64,000 nucleotides of DNA from Flavobacteriales bacterium. GTDB taxonomy: Bacteria; Bacteroidota; Bacteroidia; Flavobacteriales_F; PHOS-HE28. Shown here in pieces: positions 31,762-41,970 of the stretch; within the stretch, counting starts at the first letter, position 1; every line of letters starts with the position of its first letter. The position numbers and the translations under genes were made by a program. Below the pieces are notes generated by a model, which made no database searches, had not been told where the DNA came from, and saw only the letters and a list, made by a program, of their open reading frames with translations. The stretch covers positions 1-64,000 of the forward strand of contig JAHBUL010000020.1 of assembly GCA_019638085.1 (NCBI GenBank), given 5' to 3'.

Positions 31762-32139
31762 TTAGCCGATGGAAGCTTGGTACTGTTCGGCCGTCAACAG
31801 GCCCTCCAGTTCTTCCTTGTCACTGATCGTGATCCGCACTAACCAGCCCGTACCGTATGGGTCCTTGTTCACCGCTGCTGGATCATCCGCCAAGGAGGGG
31901 TTCACCTCCAGCACCTTCCCGGTGAGGGGCATGAAGAGGTCGCTCACCGTCTTCACCGCCTCGATGGAGCCGAAGACCGATTCCTTCTCCACATCCTCCC
32001 CCTCGGTGTTGATGTCCACGAACACGATATCGCCAAGTTCGCTCTGGGCATGATCCGTAATGCCGATAACGGCTTCATCACCTTCCACACGGACCCATTC
32101 GTGGTCCTTCGTGTACTTCAATTCAGCTGGGGTATTCAT
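31762..32139 (-). CDS. gcvH: glycine cleavage system H protein
   Basis: The lipoyl carrier of the glycine cleavage complex (125 aa). It passes the aminomethyl group between the P and T proteins. The lipoylated residue is Lys63 in VFGSIEAVKTVSDLFMPLTG. The opening LKYTKDHEWVRVEGDEAVIG and the end YGTGWLVRITISD are standard. The other gcv genes are not in this window. Its location between sprA and vanZ follows a conserved Bacteroidota order, although the functional link to type IX secretion is unknown. A possible own promoter (TTGAC then CATCTTTG) lies at 32173-32196. Confidence 0.97.
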   Translation of the reverse strand: MNTPAELKYTKDHEWVRVEGDEAVIGITDHAQSELGDIVFVDINTEGEDVEKESVFGSIEAVKTVSDLFMPLTGKVLEVNPSLADDPAAVNKDPYGTGWLVRITISDKEELEGLLTAEQYQASIG

Positions 32140-32172
32140 GTGTTCGTTATTGATGGGTTAAGTATCCGCCTG

Positions 32173-32196
32173 CAAAGATGCTCGTCATTGCGTCAA
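32173..32196 (-). promoter_or_regulatory. possible gcvH promoter (TTGAC ... CATCTTTG)
   Basis: On the minus strand TTGAC (32192-32196) is followed at -33/-7-like spacing by CATCTTTG (32173-32180), one mismatch from TAnnTTTG. It overlaps the sprA stop region. Confidence 0.35.
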
Positions 32197-35100
32197 TGTA
32201 AAGCGCAGGCTGATCCCGATGTTCGTGTTGGCACTGGGGAAGGAGGTGCTGATCACCGGCTTGTTGATCACCCGCTCGTAGAAAGCACGCACGTTCAGCC
32301 GCTGATCGATCACGTAATCCGCGCTGGTCTTGATGGAGATGATGTCTTGTCCAGCGGTCACCTGGTTCTGTAGTTCCTCGATCTTGCGGATCACTGTGTT
32401 GTTCTGCCTCCAGCTCAGGTCCACCCGCAGGTTCAGGTCGCTCTGCGGGGTTTTACCGCCTAGCTGGAAGGGGAATTTCACGTTCTTGAACCGATAGCCA
32501 CTACCGATCACGAATTCCTTGCCCCTTATCTCGGTCACTTGGAAGTTGGTCAGGCCCAAGCTCAAGTTGCGGTCGCGGTTGTACTCGAACTTGGCCAGAA
32601 GGCTGTTCTGTAAGGTCGCATCGAAATTGATGAACGGATGCATCACCTCGGAGATAGTGACCACCGAGATCTGGCGTTCGGGCAGGAAGTTTCCACCAGC
32701 ATCCAGCACACTACCGCCCGGCTCGTAGAGCAAGTTGGTCTGATAACCACCAATGTTGAACGTACTGCGGTAGCTGTGCTTCAGCGTGAACGTGCGGAAG
32801 AGCTTTTTGAAGAAGTCCAGCTTGGTGAGGCCATCGTAGGTGATGTCCCAATTGGGCAGCGGTATCATTTTGAACGGGTTCAGCTTCACCTTTTCGGCGC
32901 TGGTGCCCGAATACGCCGCAATGAATGAGCCGATCACCACGTCCTGGCTGGTGGAGCCATATCCACTCCAGTAGGCACTGTCCGTAGGGCTGCTCCGGCC
33001 CGGGTCCGCCTCGCCCAAGCGCTCGCTGATCACCGGGCGGTTATTCAGCATTTGGAGGAAATTGCTGTTCACGAAGTTCTCATCGTCCTTACTGAACGTA
33101 GTCGCCCAATTGATCGTGCTCACACTGAAGTTGCCGAAGTCCCGGGGGCTATCGTTCACATAACGTTGTTCGGTGGCGTTCCACCGGAAAAAGGAACTGC
33201 GGTTCTCGCTCTGTGTGCGGGTGGCCATAAGCTCAATGCGCATGCTCTTGAAGGGTTCCAGAGAGAGCCTTCCGTTGATGGTCTCGGTGCGCGTGTTGGT
33301 GTACGGATTGAAGATGCTGGGGGTCTGCACCAACCAACCCTTGCCCGCTGCCTCGCTTGCAAAGTCCCGCACGTAGTTCCCGCTGAGGTCTTGGTTCTGC
33401 TCGCCGAGGATGAAGCCGAAGCCCGGTGCACCAAAGCCTTGATCCATGCCGATCGCATTGCTTCCACGTCCCCAGCCGGGCATCAAGATCCCGCTGTTCT
33501 GGCTATAGGTGAAGGTACCCGTCCGGATGGTCATCAGCAGGCGGGCCAAGCCCTCCAACGGATCGATCTTCAACCCCGTTTTCTCCTCCTCCTGCTCCGT
33601 GCCATCCGGCTTTTTGGAAGTACTGCTGCGGCCGGTCGGCCTGCCACGTCCTCGTGCCTTGTCGTTGATCTTCTTGAAATACTTGATCTTGTTGTAGAGG
33701 CTCACGAAGTTGAACTGCCCGTTGAGGTTGATGTTCCGGGAGTTCTGGATGGTGTTACCGATGCTGTCCTGCGTCAAGGGTGCACGGTCCCATTTGTAGC
33801 CCGCTCCGTAAGTGGCATTGGCCGTGATCCAATCGGTGAGGGGCAGCTTGTCCAAGGGAAGCGTGTAGGTGAGGTTCACCATATGGTCATACGTGGTGGT
33901 CTCCCCGAAATTCTTCAGACTGGTGAGCACACTGTCCTTCCACACTTTGTACTGATCGCGATCACTGGTGTTCACGCGGCCTGCGGGTTCACCGATGATC
34001 GAGTTGTTGTTGGCATTGAAGTCGAGCTTGAGGCTCTTCGTGAGTTCGTAGCGGAAGCCGTACTGGTTGGTCCAGTTGAAGGTCTTGTTGTAGGTGGGCG
34101 CAGGTGGCAAGCTCTCGATGTCCGGGTTGGGGCGGATAAGCCGCTCCAAGTACGTGCGGTCGATCGCAGTGCGCGCAGTGATCTGCTTGAACCCGAAGTT
34201 GAAGTTGAAATCCTTGATCAAACTCAACCATTTGCTGTTGCCGATGAATGCAACATTCTCGAATGGCTTTACCGGACGTGGTTTCGGATTGTGCTGGTAG
34301 GTGAGCGAGCCACGGAAGGTGCGTGTGTTCTCGTACTGCGTGTTCACATCATGGTATTCCTGATCGCTGTAAGCATAGGAAAGACCGAAGTTCGATACAT
34401 CGAAAAAGAGCTCGCTCTTGTTTCCGGGTGCTTTTTGCTTGTGTACGTTGGTGAGGTTGATGCTCCTGCGGCGCGTATAGGTCCGCAGCTCCTTTAGGCG
34501 CGCCTTCTTTTCCTCGCGCGTAAGTGCCCGCGTGGCATCATCCCATTCGATGTCCGGATTCAGCGGATCGTATTGCGGATTGATCACTTGTTCGGAGAAG
34601 CCCAAGTACATCGGCACGCGCACACCGCTTTTCTCCGGTAGGAATTTGCTCATCTCCAAGTTGGCACTCACGTCGATGCCGTAACGGGTATCGCGTTGGC
34701 GATCGCTCACTTGCTTGTCGATGCTGCCCCAACCCGGTGTGCTGTAGTTGCCCGCCACGCTCAGCGTGCCCAGGTCGGCCAGGGCCGTGTTCACCCGGGC
34801 AATGGCCGCCCACCCTCCGCGCTGGTCGAAATCGGTGAGCCGCAGCTCGTTCACCCATACCTCCGTGCACTTCGATGTACCATCGTCGTTCGTCCAAGGG
34901 TTGGCCTGATCACCATCCTTCTTCGGGTTCCGGATGCCGATCATGATGGTGTTCATCTGGCTCAGGTTCGGATTACCCACCACCGTGACCCTGCGATCGC
35001 CGTCCATTTGCGTGAACCGCTGGTTCACCGGGAATCCGGCCTGATTCCGTTCGATCTTCACATCATTGAGCTTTGCGAACTCCACCACCATGTTGTTGGC

Positions 35101-38100
35101 CTCGGGCCACACGTTGTAGGGGTCGTTGTTGTAGTAGGCGGAAGGCACGGCGGGTACCTCATACTCGTAGTAGTTCTGCTCGTAGTCGTTGCCCAAGCGG
35201 ATGAACACGCTCACATCCCCATATGCGATCGGACGGTCCGGATCGCCGGATTCCGCGTGGACGTACATCTGCAACTTCTTGTAGCTGCGGATATCGAAAT
35301 TCACATTGCGGAAGGCAGCCCGTGCATCCCCATCGCGCAGGCCGCAGGTGCTCAGTTCCAAGGATTGCTCGTTCAAACTGCGCAGGTTGGCGCTGGCAAT
35401 ATCGGTCTCCTGATTGATCCCCGGTGGAAGCACATAGTTCACCGGCGTCCGGTTGCCGTTCTCCTCGATGTTCACTGCGGCCACATCGAAAGTGGTTTGG
35501 TCGGGGTCCCCTCCGATCACTTCACCGGGGGTCTCCAGGCTTTGGGTGTATTTGCGCCATTCACCACGGACGAAATCCAAGCGCGCAAAGCGCAGTACAG
35601 TGGGCTGTGACCAACCGCGCATGTACAGGCGCATGAAGCGGATGGAGCGGAAATCCTGGATGCCGTTCACCTTCTTTTCCGGCTGGCGCACCGGTACCTT
35701 GAACTGGTACCAGTACACTTCCTTTCCACTTGGGGTACGACCCAGCACACGGTCGGTGATGAAGTTCTTGCCGACCACCATTTCCGACGGACGCAGCTGT
35801 ACCCTGTACTGGAAATAGCTCTCGCTCTCGCTGAGGTTCTGGTCCTGGTTGAGGTCTTCAGTGGTAGGGAGCGTGGTGGCTTGGGTGGGAAAGTTTTCTC
35901 CGCTGTCCTCGTCAGTAATGGAGTTGCCTTCCAGACCATTGAAGCGCTTGTAGCGATCCAGGATCGAACGTGGGGGGCTGTCGTAATCGCTGCCACGGAA
36001 GTAGTGATAGTCGTCACCAGAGGGGTCACTGTTCCATCGCGCTCTGGCACCGGGGCTCAAGGCGGTAAGATAATCTGCGAAGAAGGTCTGTTCATTCAGC
36101 CCCGCTTGAAACGCATTGGCATCCGAGTTGGCGAGACCGTCCATACCCACATCCTGATAGCGGTAGGTGTTTTGATCGGTAATGGCGAACGCATTTACTA
36201 CGCTTTGAGTGGTGGGCACTACGCCCCATGCGGTCTGGTCGGTGGTAGCGGCCAGGTCGGTAGGGCTTTTCGGCAATCCATTCTCGAAGCTCTTGCGGCT
36301 GTCGCGTAGCACATCCTCACTCAAATTACCCAGATTGATATAGAGGTCCCCCCCTGTGGTGTTGGATGCATCCACGTTGGTGGCCGGCTCTCCGTTGGCA
36401 TTACTTACCGCCGGGTTGAACGGGTCCATCATCCAGAACTGTACCGTCTCGATATTGCTGGCCTCAAAGTCGGTAGTGGTTACACGCCGCTGGATGCCGG
36501 CCCAATTGCCCTCAGGGTTTTGCAGGTTGCCATTGTCATCCAGGTTGGTGACGTAGTTGTACGGCCCGCGTTCGGAGGGGTAATAGGCCAGGTCGAGCAC
36601 GGGAATGTTGCTCGGCGTGCCGGTGGCCAACTGGCGGTTGGGGAACACTTCCCGTTCCAACACTTCGCGTGAGCGGTTGTCGGTATCCGAACCGTCCGGC
36701 AAGGGCGGCTTGAGGCTGTTGTTGTTGAAGAACAGGGGATCGATGACGTACCAAGCCAGCAGGGCCCGCTTGAAACCCGTGCTCAGGTCGTTGATGTATT
36801 CACCTTCCGGAAAGAGGTCCGGCTGACCATGCGGGGTGGCGGCCATGAACCATTGGCTCTGCGTGCGCATATCGATGTTGCTCACGCTACCCTCGAAGTC
36901 ATCGATATAGCTGGTTCCGGCGCTCCCGATGGCTTTGCTGTGCCCAGGGATCAGGTACGCCGCTTCGGCACTCGCATCAATGGAACTGGTCTCCTTGGTA
37001 TCGTAGAAGGGGAGCTTGTCCACTAGTCGAGTGATCAAGCCGCTCTCGTTCTTCCAGTTGGCATCCAGCCCGAGTATGGTGTTCGCGATCGGCTCGTCGC
37101 CCACGTTCACCTTCTGCGTCAGCGGACGCTCGTACAGGTTCATCACCGTACCACCCAATACCAGGTCCTTGTTCACTTTGTAATCGAAACGGGCACCTGC
37201 CAAGGTCTTGGTCTGGATACTGAAGAGGGAGTTGCTCTCCAAGCTCACGTTAATGGGTGTGCCACTTTCCAGGATCCCTTGGTTGAGGATCTTCACACGG
37301 CCCAAGTTGTAGTCCACCGTGTAGTCCTGATTCTCCACCAAGCGCACACCGCCAGCCGTAACACTCACGGAACCCTGTGGAATGTTCACCGAGTTGAGGC
37401 TGATCACGTCGCTGCTTGCGCTCTTGAAGCTCCCCTTCATTTTGAAGCGGTTCAGCTCCGGCATATTCTCCGCAGCGGTCTTCGTGCTATCATAAAGTGC
37501 CTGGAACACGATGTTCTTCCGCACCAGCGTATCCTGTATCGGACTGCCCGGGTTGGGGCCTATCAGCTGTCGGTTGAGGTAGCTGCCGAAGGGTTCGAGT
37601 ACAGGGAAAAAGATCCGTCCGTTCTGGGAGTTGATGGTACCACCCAAGGTGGCCGCATTGTCCACGAAGTCGAACCCACCATCCGGATTAGGACCGCCTT
37701 GTTGGTCCAAGCGGTCAAGGGCGAGGGCCTGCAGCAACGGGATCTGATCGATGGGTGGGCGCGGGATGTAGTTGAGGTCCACCCCGGTGGTCGGGTTGTT
37801 GTACAGCAGCTCCAGGCGGAAGTCCTGTGGGTTCACCTGGAAAGCACCCAATGAGTAGACGTTCTTCATCATCAGGTCCCACAGGGGCAGGCGCGGATCG
37901 GTGATGGTGGCCTTCAGCAACCGCAGCATCAACGCTTTGGGTGGCGCGATACCGTCCGTGCTGAATTCACCCACTTGGTAGGTCTGGCCCTGATAGGTGT
38001 ACTGGTACGCCACGGCGAGCACCTCATCGTTGTTGAGGTTCTGGTTGAGACCGATGAAGCCCAAACGCTCGTTCAAGGTGAACTCGTTCTGCGTCAGCAA

Positions 38101-39426
38101 GCGTGCACTTTCCAGTTTCTCGTAGTTCTTGCTGGCCTGGAAACCGAGGATCTGCAATGCGGCGGCCGATGCGGTAAAGGAGCGGATGCCGGCATTGTTC
38201 GCCACCAAGTTGTACAGGTTGTTCGCGGTATTGGAAGCTTCGATCCCGGGCCCATCCGTGAGCACACCCGAGGTCACCAGATTTTCACTCACGCGATTGG
38301 CGGCCACGCTGGCCGGGCTGGCATCCTCACCCAGATCGGTGAAGGCCACGATATTCCGGTTGTTGGTGTAATCACTGCGGGTGTTGGTAACCCATACCTC
38401 TATCTTGGTCACCTGCACGCCACTGTTCACCGTGGGTAGCGTTCGCAGAGCGTTCTCGTAATTGTCACGGAAGTAGTAGCTGAGGAAGTAGTATTTATTG
38501 GCCTCGTACTGGTCGGCCTTGATCTCGTAGTTGGTGGTCTGTGCTCCGCCCGCCACCGCAATGTTCTTCCGCTGGCCCTTCTCTTGGCTGAAGATGGCCG
38601 TGGCCGTGAGCTTGCCGAAACGCAATTCGGTCTTAAGGCCGAAAAGGCTCTGGCTGCCTTGGATCAATTGCCCGGTAAGCGGAAGGCTCACGTTACCCGC
38701 TTCCAACTTCTGGATGATGTCGTCCTCATCCCCGGCGAAATTCAGCTTCACCTGGTTCTCGAAGTCGAAGGTGGCCTCGGTGTTGTAGCTGGTGTTGATC
38801 TTCAGCTTGGTCCCGATGTTCCCCACCAAATTGAGTTGGATCTTCTGGTCGAAGTTGAACGTGGTGATCTTCCGCTGGTCCACCGGGATACGGGGGTTCT
38901 CCGTTTTACTGGTGTTCACCCCGAACGTGATCTCCGCACTTCCCTGCGGACGGATATCGATGTTGCAACCACCGAAGATCCGGCAGAACGCATCGCTCCG
39001 CACTTGGATGCTCGGGATCAGACCTTTGGCCGCGCGCTCCGTTTCCTCCTGGTTCTTCTCCAGCCAGTACGTCTGCATGGCCTTCTCCATGTCATAGTTC
39101 ATGTACTCTTCCAGCGACATGCTCTGGGGCGGGCGGTAATCGATGTTCTCCCCGATACGGCTCCGTAGGATGTACTCCCCTGTAACGGGATCGTAGATCA
39201 CATCATTGGTAACGTTGCTGGGCGTGTTGAGATCGATGGTACCCGTATTCCCATCACCTGTTGCCGGTGGGTCGATGATCGGATAGTGCAGGTCGGTCTG
39301 CGGGCTGTCCACCTGAAGCACCGGTGCCATGAAGCCGTTGGCCCACGCGCTCTGGAGACCGAAGGCCAGCAGGGCGAAAACAGCAAGGCTGCGCAGAACG
39401 GAAGGGAGCTGGTGGAGGGGCTTCAT
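32185..39426 (-). CDS. sprA: type IX secretion translocon protein SprA/Sov
   Basis: A 2413-aa outer membrane protein, the giant single-chain pore of the type IX secretion system, also needed for gliding. The N-terminus has a signal peptide (LAVFALLAFGLQSAWANGFM). Characteristic early motifs include RIFGGCNIDIRPQGSAEITF and FNFDQKIQLNLVGNIGTKLK. The middle has SAGTSYIDDFEGSVSNIDMR, RTQSQWFMAATP and DFEASNIETVQFWMMDPF, all hallmark SprA blocks. The length matches the family (about 2,400 aa). The C-terminus ends in barrel strands (NVRAFYERVINKPVISTSFP, NIGISLRFTLTQ). It lies 19 bases after ruvA. Confidence 0.97.
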   Translation of the reverse strand: MKPLHQLPSVLRSLAVFALLAFGLQSAWANGFMAPVLQVDSPQTDLHYPIIDPPATGDGNTGTIDLNTPSNVTNDVIYDPVTGEYILRSRIGENIDYRPPQSMSLEEYMNYDMEKAMQTYWLEKNQEETERAAKGLIPSIQVRSDAFCRIFGGCNIDIRPQGSAEITFGVNTSKTENPRIPVDQRKITTFNFDQKIQLNLVGNIGTKLKINTSYNTEATFDFENQVKLNFAGDEDDIIQKLEAGNVSLPLTGQLIQGSQSLFGLKTELRFGKLTATAIFSQEKGQRKNIAVAGGAQTTNYEIKADQYEANKYYFLSYYFRDNYENALRTLPTVNSGVQVTKIEVWVTNTRSDYTNNRNIVAFTDLGEDASPASVAANRVSENLVTSGVLTDGPGIEASNTANNLYNLVANNAGIRSFTASAAALQILGFQASKNYEKLESARLLTQNEFTLNERLGFIGLNQNLNNDEVLAVAYQYTYQGQTYQVGEFSTDGIAPPKALMLRLLKATITDPRLPLWDLMMKNVYSLGAFQVNPQDFRLELLYNNPTTGVDLNYIPRPPIDQIPLLQALALDRLDQQGGPNPDGGFDFVDNAATLGGTINSQNGRIFFPVLEPFGSYLNRQLIGPNPGSPIQDTLVRKNIVFQALYDSTKTAAENMPELNRFKMKGSFKSASSDVISLNSVNIPQGSVSVTAGGVRLVENQDYTVDYNLGRVKILNQGILESGTPINVSLESNSLFSIQTKTLAGARFDYKVNKDLVLGGTVMNLYERPLTQKVNVGDEPIANTILGLDANWKNESGLITRLVDKLPFYDTKETSSIDASAEAAYLIPGHSKAIGSAGTSYIDDFEGSVSNIDMRTQSQWFMAATPHGQPDLFPEGEYINDLSTGFKRALLAWYVIDPLFFNNNSLKPPLPDGSDTDNRSREVLEREVFPNRQLATGTPSNIPVLDLAYYPSERGPYNYVTNLDDNGNLQNPEGNWAGIQRRVTTTDFEASNIETVQFWMMDPFNPAVSNANGEPATNVDASNTTGGDLYINLGNLSEDVLRDSRKSFENGLPKSPTDLAATTDQTAWGVVPTTQSVVNAFAITDQNTYRYQDVGMDGLANSDANAFQAGLNEQTFFADYLTALSPGARARWNSDPSGDDYHYFRGSDYDSPPRSILDRYKRFNGLEGNSITDEDSGENFPTQATTLPTTEDLNQDQNLSESESYFQYRVQLRPSEMVVGKNFITDRVLGRTPSGKEVYWYQFKVPVRQPEKKVNGIQDFRSIRFMRLYMRGWSQPTVLRFARLDFVRGEWRKYTQSLETPGEVIGGDPDQTTFDVAAVNIEENGNRTPVNYVLPPGINQETDIASANLRSLNEQSLELSTCGLRDGDARAAFRNVNFDIRSYKKLQMYVHAESGDPDRPIAYGDVSVFIRLGNDYEQNYYEYEVPAVPSAYYNNDPYNVWPEANNMVVEFAKLNDVKIERNQAGFPVNQRFTQMDGDRRVTVVGNPNLSQMNTIMIGIRNPKKDGDQANPWTNDDGTSKCTEVWVNELRLTDFDQRGGWAAIARVNTALADLGTLSVAGNYSTPGWGSIDKQVSDRQRDTRYGIDVSANLEMSKFLPEKSGVRVPMYLGFSEQVINPQYDPLNPDIEWDDATRALTREEKKARLKELRTYTRRRSINLTNVHKQKAPGNKSELFFDVSNFGLSYAYSDQEYHDVNTQYENTRTFRGSLTYQHNPKPRPVKPFENVAFIGNSKWLSLIKDFNFNFGFKQITARTAIDRTYLERLIRPNPDIESLPPAPTYNKTFNWTNQYGFRYELTKSLKLDFNANNNSIIGEPAGRVNTSDRDQYKVWKDSVLTSLKNFGETTTYDHMVNLTYTLPLDKLPLTDWITANATYGAGYKWDRAPLTQDSIGNTIQNSRNINLNGQFNFVSLYNKIKYFKKINDKARGRGRPTGRSSTSKKPDGTEQEEEKTGLKIDPLEGLARLLMTIRTGTFTYSQNSGILMPGWGRGSNAIGMDQGFGAPGFGFILGEQNQDLSGNYVRDFASEAAGKGWLVQTPSIFNPYTNTRTETINGRLSLEPFKSMRIELMATRTQSENRSSFFRWNATEQRYVNDSPRDFGNFSVSTINWATTFSKDDENFVNSNFLQMLNNRPVISERLGEADPGRSSPTDSAYWSGYGSTSQDVVIGSFIAAYSGTSAEKVKLNPFKMIPLPNWDITYDGLTKLDFFKKLFRTFTLKHSYRSTFNIGGYQTNLLYEPGGSVLDAGGNFLPERQISVVTISEVMHPFINFDATLQNSLLAKFEYNRDRNLSLGLTNFQVTEIRGKEFVIGSGYRFKNVKFPFQLGGKTPQSDLNLRVDLSWRQNNTVIRKIEELQNQVTAGQDIISIKTSADYVIDQRLNVRAFYERVINKPVISTSFPSANTNIGISLRFTLTQ

Positions 39427-39445
39427 CTGTAGCGCGAGGGCGTGC

Positions 39446-40057
39446 TCAGCTGTTCTTCAGGGTAAGCCTGATCAATTCCTCCAAAGCCGGTGGGTCGTTC
39501 TTGCGGTCATCCAAAACCCGTTGTAGTGATCGTTCGGCCTTCACACGGTCCAAGCCCAATGAGATCAAGGCCGATAACGCCTCGGACCGCAGCGTATTGC
39601 CTCCACCGCCCTTGGGACTGGTGAGTTTTTCGATCGGATCGGCAACCAGTTTTTCACGCAGTTCCTGAACGATCCGTTGGGCGAGCTTGGGGCCGATACC
39701 CTTCACGGACTTCAGCGTCGTCTCATCGCCGATCATGATCGCCGTGCGTAGATCGCTCGCTCGGCGTGCCCCCAAGATGGCCAGGCCGATGGTATTGCTT
39801 ACCCCCTGAACATTGATGAGCTGGCGATAGAGATGGCGCTCCTCGAGTTCGAGAAACCCATAGAGCTTATGCTCGCTTTGGCCGCTGCGCACATCCACGC
39901 TTACCGTGTAGTGAATGAACAATTTGCACGCGCCACGTTCGGGCAGGTTGGCGTAGGTGTCGGGGGTGATGAACACCAAATACCCCACACCGTTGCATTC
40001 CACTACCGCATGGGCAGGGGTCCGTTCCACGATCTCGCCGCGTAGGCTGTCTATCAT
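39446..40057 (-). CDS. ruvA: Holliday junction branch migration protein RuvA
   Basis: Binds four-way junctions and recruits the RuvB motor (203 aa). The N-terminal OB-fold begins MIDSLRGEIVERTPAHAVVE and contains LFIHYTVSVDVRSGQSEHKL. Tandem helix-hairpin-helix motifs are LINVQGVSNTIGLAILG and VKGIGPKLAQRIVQELREK. The flexible linker and C-terminal domain III (EALSALISLGLDRVKAERSL) close the protein. It heads the sprA cluster; ruvB lies 9 kb away at 48583. Confidence 0.97.
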   Translation of the reverse strand: MIDSLRGEIVERTPAHAVVECNGVGYLVFITPDTYANLPERGACKLFIHYTVSVDVRSGQSEHKLYGFLELEERHLYRQLINVQGVSNTIGLAILGARRASDLRTAIMIGDETTLKSVKGIGPKLAQRIVQELREKLVADPIEKLTSPKGGGGNTLRSEALSALISLGLDRVKAERSLQRVLDDRKNDPPALEELIRLTLKNS

Positions 40058-40291
40058 TCGAAGCTTCCCATCACCGGTTTGAGCAATGGGAAGGGAGTAA
40101 AGGTGGAACTATGCGGTAGGGGTTTTGGCCAAAAGGGCTGCAAAATAAGCGGAAGTCCTGAACCACGACCTTCCATTCCATAAAGGGCGCGAAGATCATC
40201 CATTCAAGCCATCCTCAGGCCCCATCCGGCCAGCTATTCTGCTTGCCCCATCTTTACCCTGCCCATGCGATCAATTGCAGGGCATAAAACC

Positions 40292-40978
40292 ATGCGTGTC
40301 GTCTTTTTTACCGGTGCAGGCGTAAGCGCGGAAAGCGGCCTGCGGACATTCCGCGATAGTGATGGGCTCTGGGAAGAGTACCGTATAGAGGACGTGGCCA
40401 CGCCCGAGGCGTTCGCCCGAAACCCGGAGCTCGTGCTGCGCTTCTATGACCTCCGTCGCGAACAAGTAATACAGGCACGACCCAACGCAGCTCACGAAGC
40501 CATCGCTGCGTTGGAGCAGTACGCCCAGGTGGACGTGATCACCCAGAACGTGGACGACTTGCACGAGCGCGCTGGAAGCACGCGCGTGCTCCACCTTCAC
40601 GGGGAGATCCTGAAGGTCCGCAGCTCGAAAGACCCGGAGTTGGTCTTCCCATTGGAAGGGTCATCGCTCCGTTTAGGCGATCGCTGCCCTTTAGGCTCCC
40701 AATTGCGGCCGCATATCGTATGGTTCGGCGAGGCGGTTCCGCTGCTGGCCGATGCAGCTGAATTGGTGGAGCAGGCCGATGTGCTGGCCGTAGTGGGCAG
40801 CTCACTGCAGGTATGGCCGGCAGCAGGACTTATCCATGCCGCACCACCACATGCTTCCATCCATGTGGTGGACCCACATGACGTGGGCACATCGGGACAT
40901 CACATCAGGCATTGGAAAGAAAAGGCCAGCATAGGCGTACCCATGCTGGCCGATCTGTTGATGCAGGAATTGATGTAG
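40292..40978 (+). CDS. cobB: SIR2-family NAD-dependent protein deacylase
   Basis: A 228-aa sirtuin. The NAD-binding motif is FFTGAGVSAESGLRTFRDSD. The specificity loop reads GLWEEYRIEDVATPEAF. Catalytic ITQNVDDLHERAGS and LHGEILKVRS carry the conserved Gln-Asn-Asp and the base His. The zinc site is degenerate: only RCPLGSQLRPHIVWFGE remains where a CxxC...CxxC ribbon would be. The rest (ADVLAVVGSSLQVWPAAGL, IHVVDP) is standard. It likely removes acyl groups from cytosolic proteins. Start MRVVFFTGAG (40292) fits better than 40265. Confidence 0.88.
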   Translation: MRVVFFTGAGVSAESGLRTFRDSDGLWEEYRIEDVATPEAFARNPELVLRFYDLRREQVIQARPNAAHEAIAALEQYAQVDVITQNVDDLHERAGSTRVLHLHGEILKVRSSKDPELVFPLEGSSLRLGDRCPLGSQLRPHIVWFGEAVPLLADAAELVEQADVLAVVGSSLQVWPAAGLIHAAPPHASIHVVDPHDVGTSGHHIRHWKEKASIGVPMLADLLMQELM

Positions 40979-41001
40979 TCGTTGAAAACTGCGATCGCGA
41001 T

Positions 41002-41769
41002 CTAACGCACCACTACTACACGCTTGGTCGCAAGCGGTTTTCCGTTGCGCTCCAGCACTGCGAACCAGACCCCGCTGGATAGGTCACCATCATTCAGTAC
41101 GACGGTGCCTTGGGCGGCACCAATGGCCTTCACCACCTTGCGCTCTCCAAGCATGTTGTACACCACCAATTGCGTACCGGCAGAGGCTGTGGCCAGATCA
41201 TAGTTGAACGTGATGTTGCCAGCCACGGAGGGGTTGGGGAAGGCTGTGAATCCGCGAACTGCGGAGACCTCTGCAATGCCGACCAATTCGGTCACATTGA
41301 AAACGAAATCCACCCAAGTGCTGTCGTTGGGGGAATCCATATCGTACCATACATAACGGAACGAGGCCGTGCCGACCGTCCCCTTGGGTTCGTAGTAAGC
41401 ATGGAATCCGTTGGAAATATCACCGGCTTGCAAGGGAATGGGATCCGCACCGACCCACAGCGGATATGCACCCGCATTGCGTGACCCGTAGCAGAGGTCC
41501 CAGCAGAAGTAATTGCCCGTACCGTGCGGCACATCCGTCTCATATCGTTTCACGTTCACTACGTGGAAGGAGCCGGAGGTATTCTCTGCATTCAAACCGT
41601 CACCAAGGATCTGCATCATGTCACCGACCTCCGCGGTAATGGTGATCGTCGTTCCATTCACCACCTCATTATCGGCATTGGTCAACGTAACGGGAGAGTG
41701 CTGGGCCAACACGACCGATGAGGTCAAAAGAGCGAGTGTCAGGAAAGGGAAAGCGTATATTCTTTTCAT
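41002..41769 (-). CDS. secreted protein with type IX (type A) sorting domain
   Basis: A 255-aa cargo-type protein. A signal peptide (LTLALLTSSVVLAQ) is followed by a beta-sandwich-like body with a Cys pair (YFCWDLCYGSRNAG). A ~75-residue C-terminal sorting domain follows: FTAFPNPSVAGNITFNYDLA, TQLVVYNMLGERK and the end RNGKPLATKRVVVVR. The type IX machinery should export it and attach it to the surface. The ligand or activity is unknown. A TATCTTTG box lies at 41799-41806, 30 bases before the start. Confidence 0.88.
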   Translation of the reverse strand: MKRIYAFPFLTLALLTSSVVLAQHSPVTLTNADNEVVNGTTITITAEVGDMMQILGDGLNAENTSGSFHVVNVKRYETDVPHGTGNYFCWDLCYGSRNAGAYPLWVGADPIPLQAGDISNGFHAYYEPKGTVGTASFRYVWYDMDSPNDSTWVDFVFNVTELVGIAEVSAVRGFTAFPNPSVAGNITFNYDLATASAGTQLVVYNMLGERKVVKAIGAAQGTVVLNDGDLSSGVWFAVLERNGKPLATKRVVVVR

Positions 41770-41798
41770 GATCGTTCAGGAGTTGTGGTCCTTCCGCA

Positions 41799-41806
41799 CA
41801 AAGATA
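41799..41806 (-). promoter_or_regulatory. -7 promoter box TATCTTTG of the type IX cargo gene
   Basis: Exact TAnnTTTG match on the minus strand, 29 bases upstream of the ATG at 41769. Confidence 0.5.
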
Positions 41807-41970
41807 AGCCCAGTAGATAGGCAGAAGGACCCTTGAGCATCTCTGATCAGGTCGGAAAGGAATCCAAGGGAAGTGAGCGATTCAAAGCATGCCAACAGTC
41901 AGCTGTTTACATTTGGATTGCTTAACATGCCATGGTCGGCATGCAGACCCAACCTCAACCTCCTTACTTG

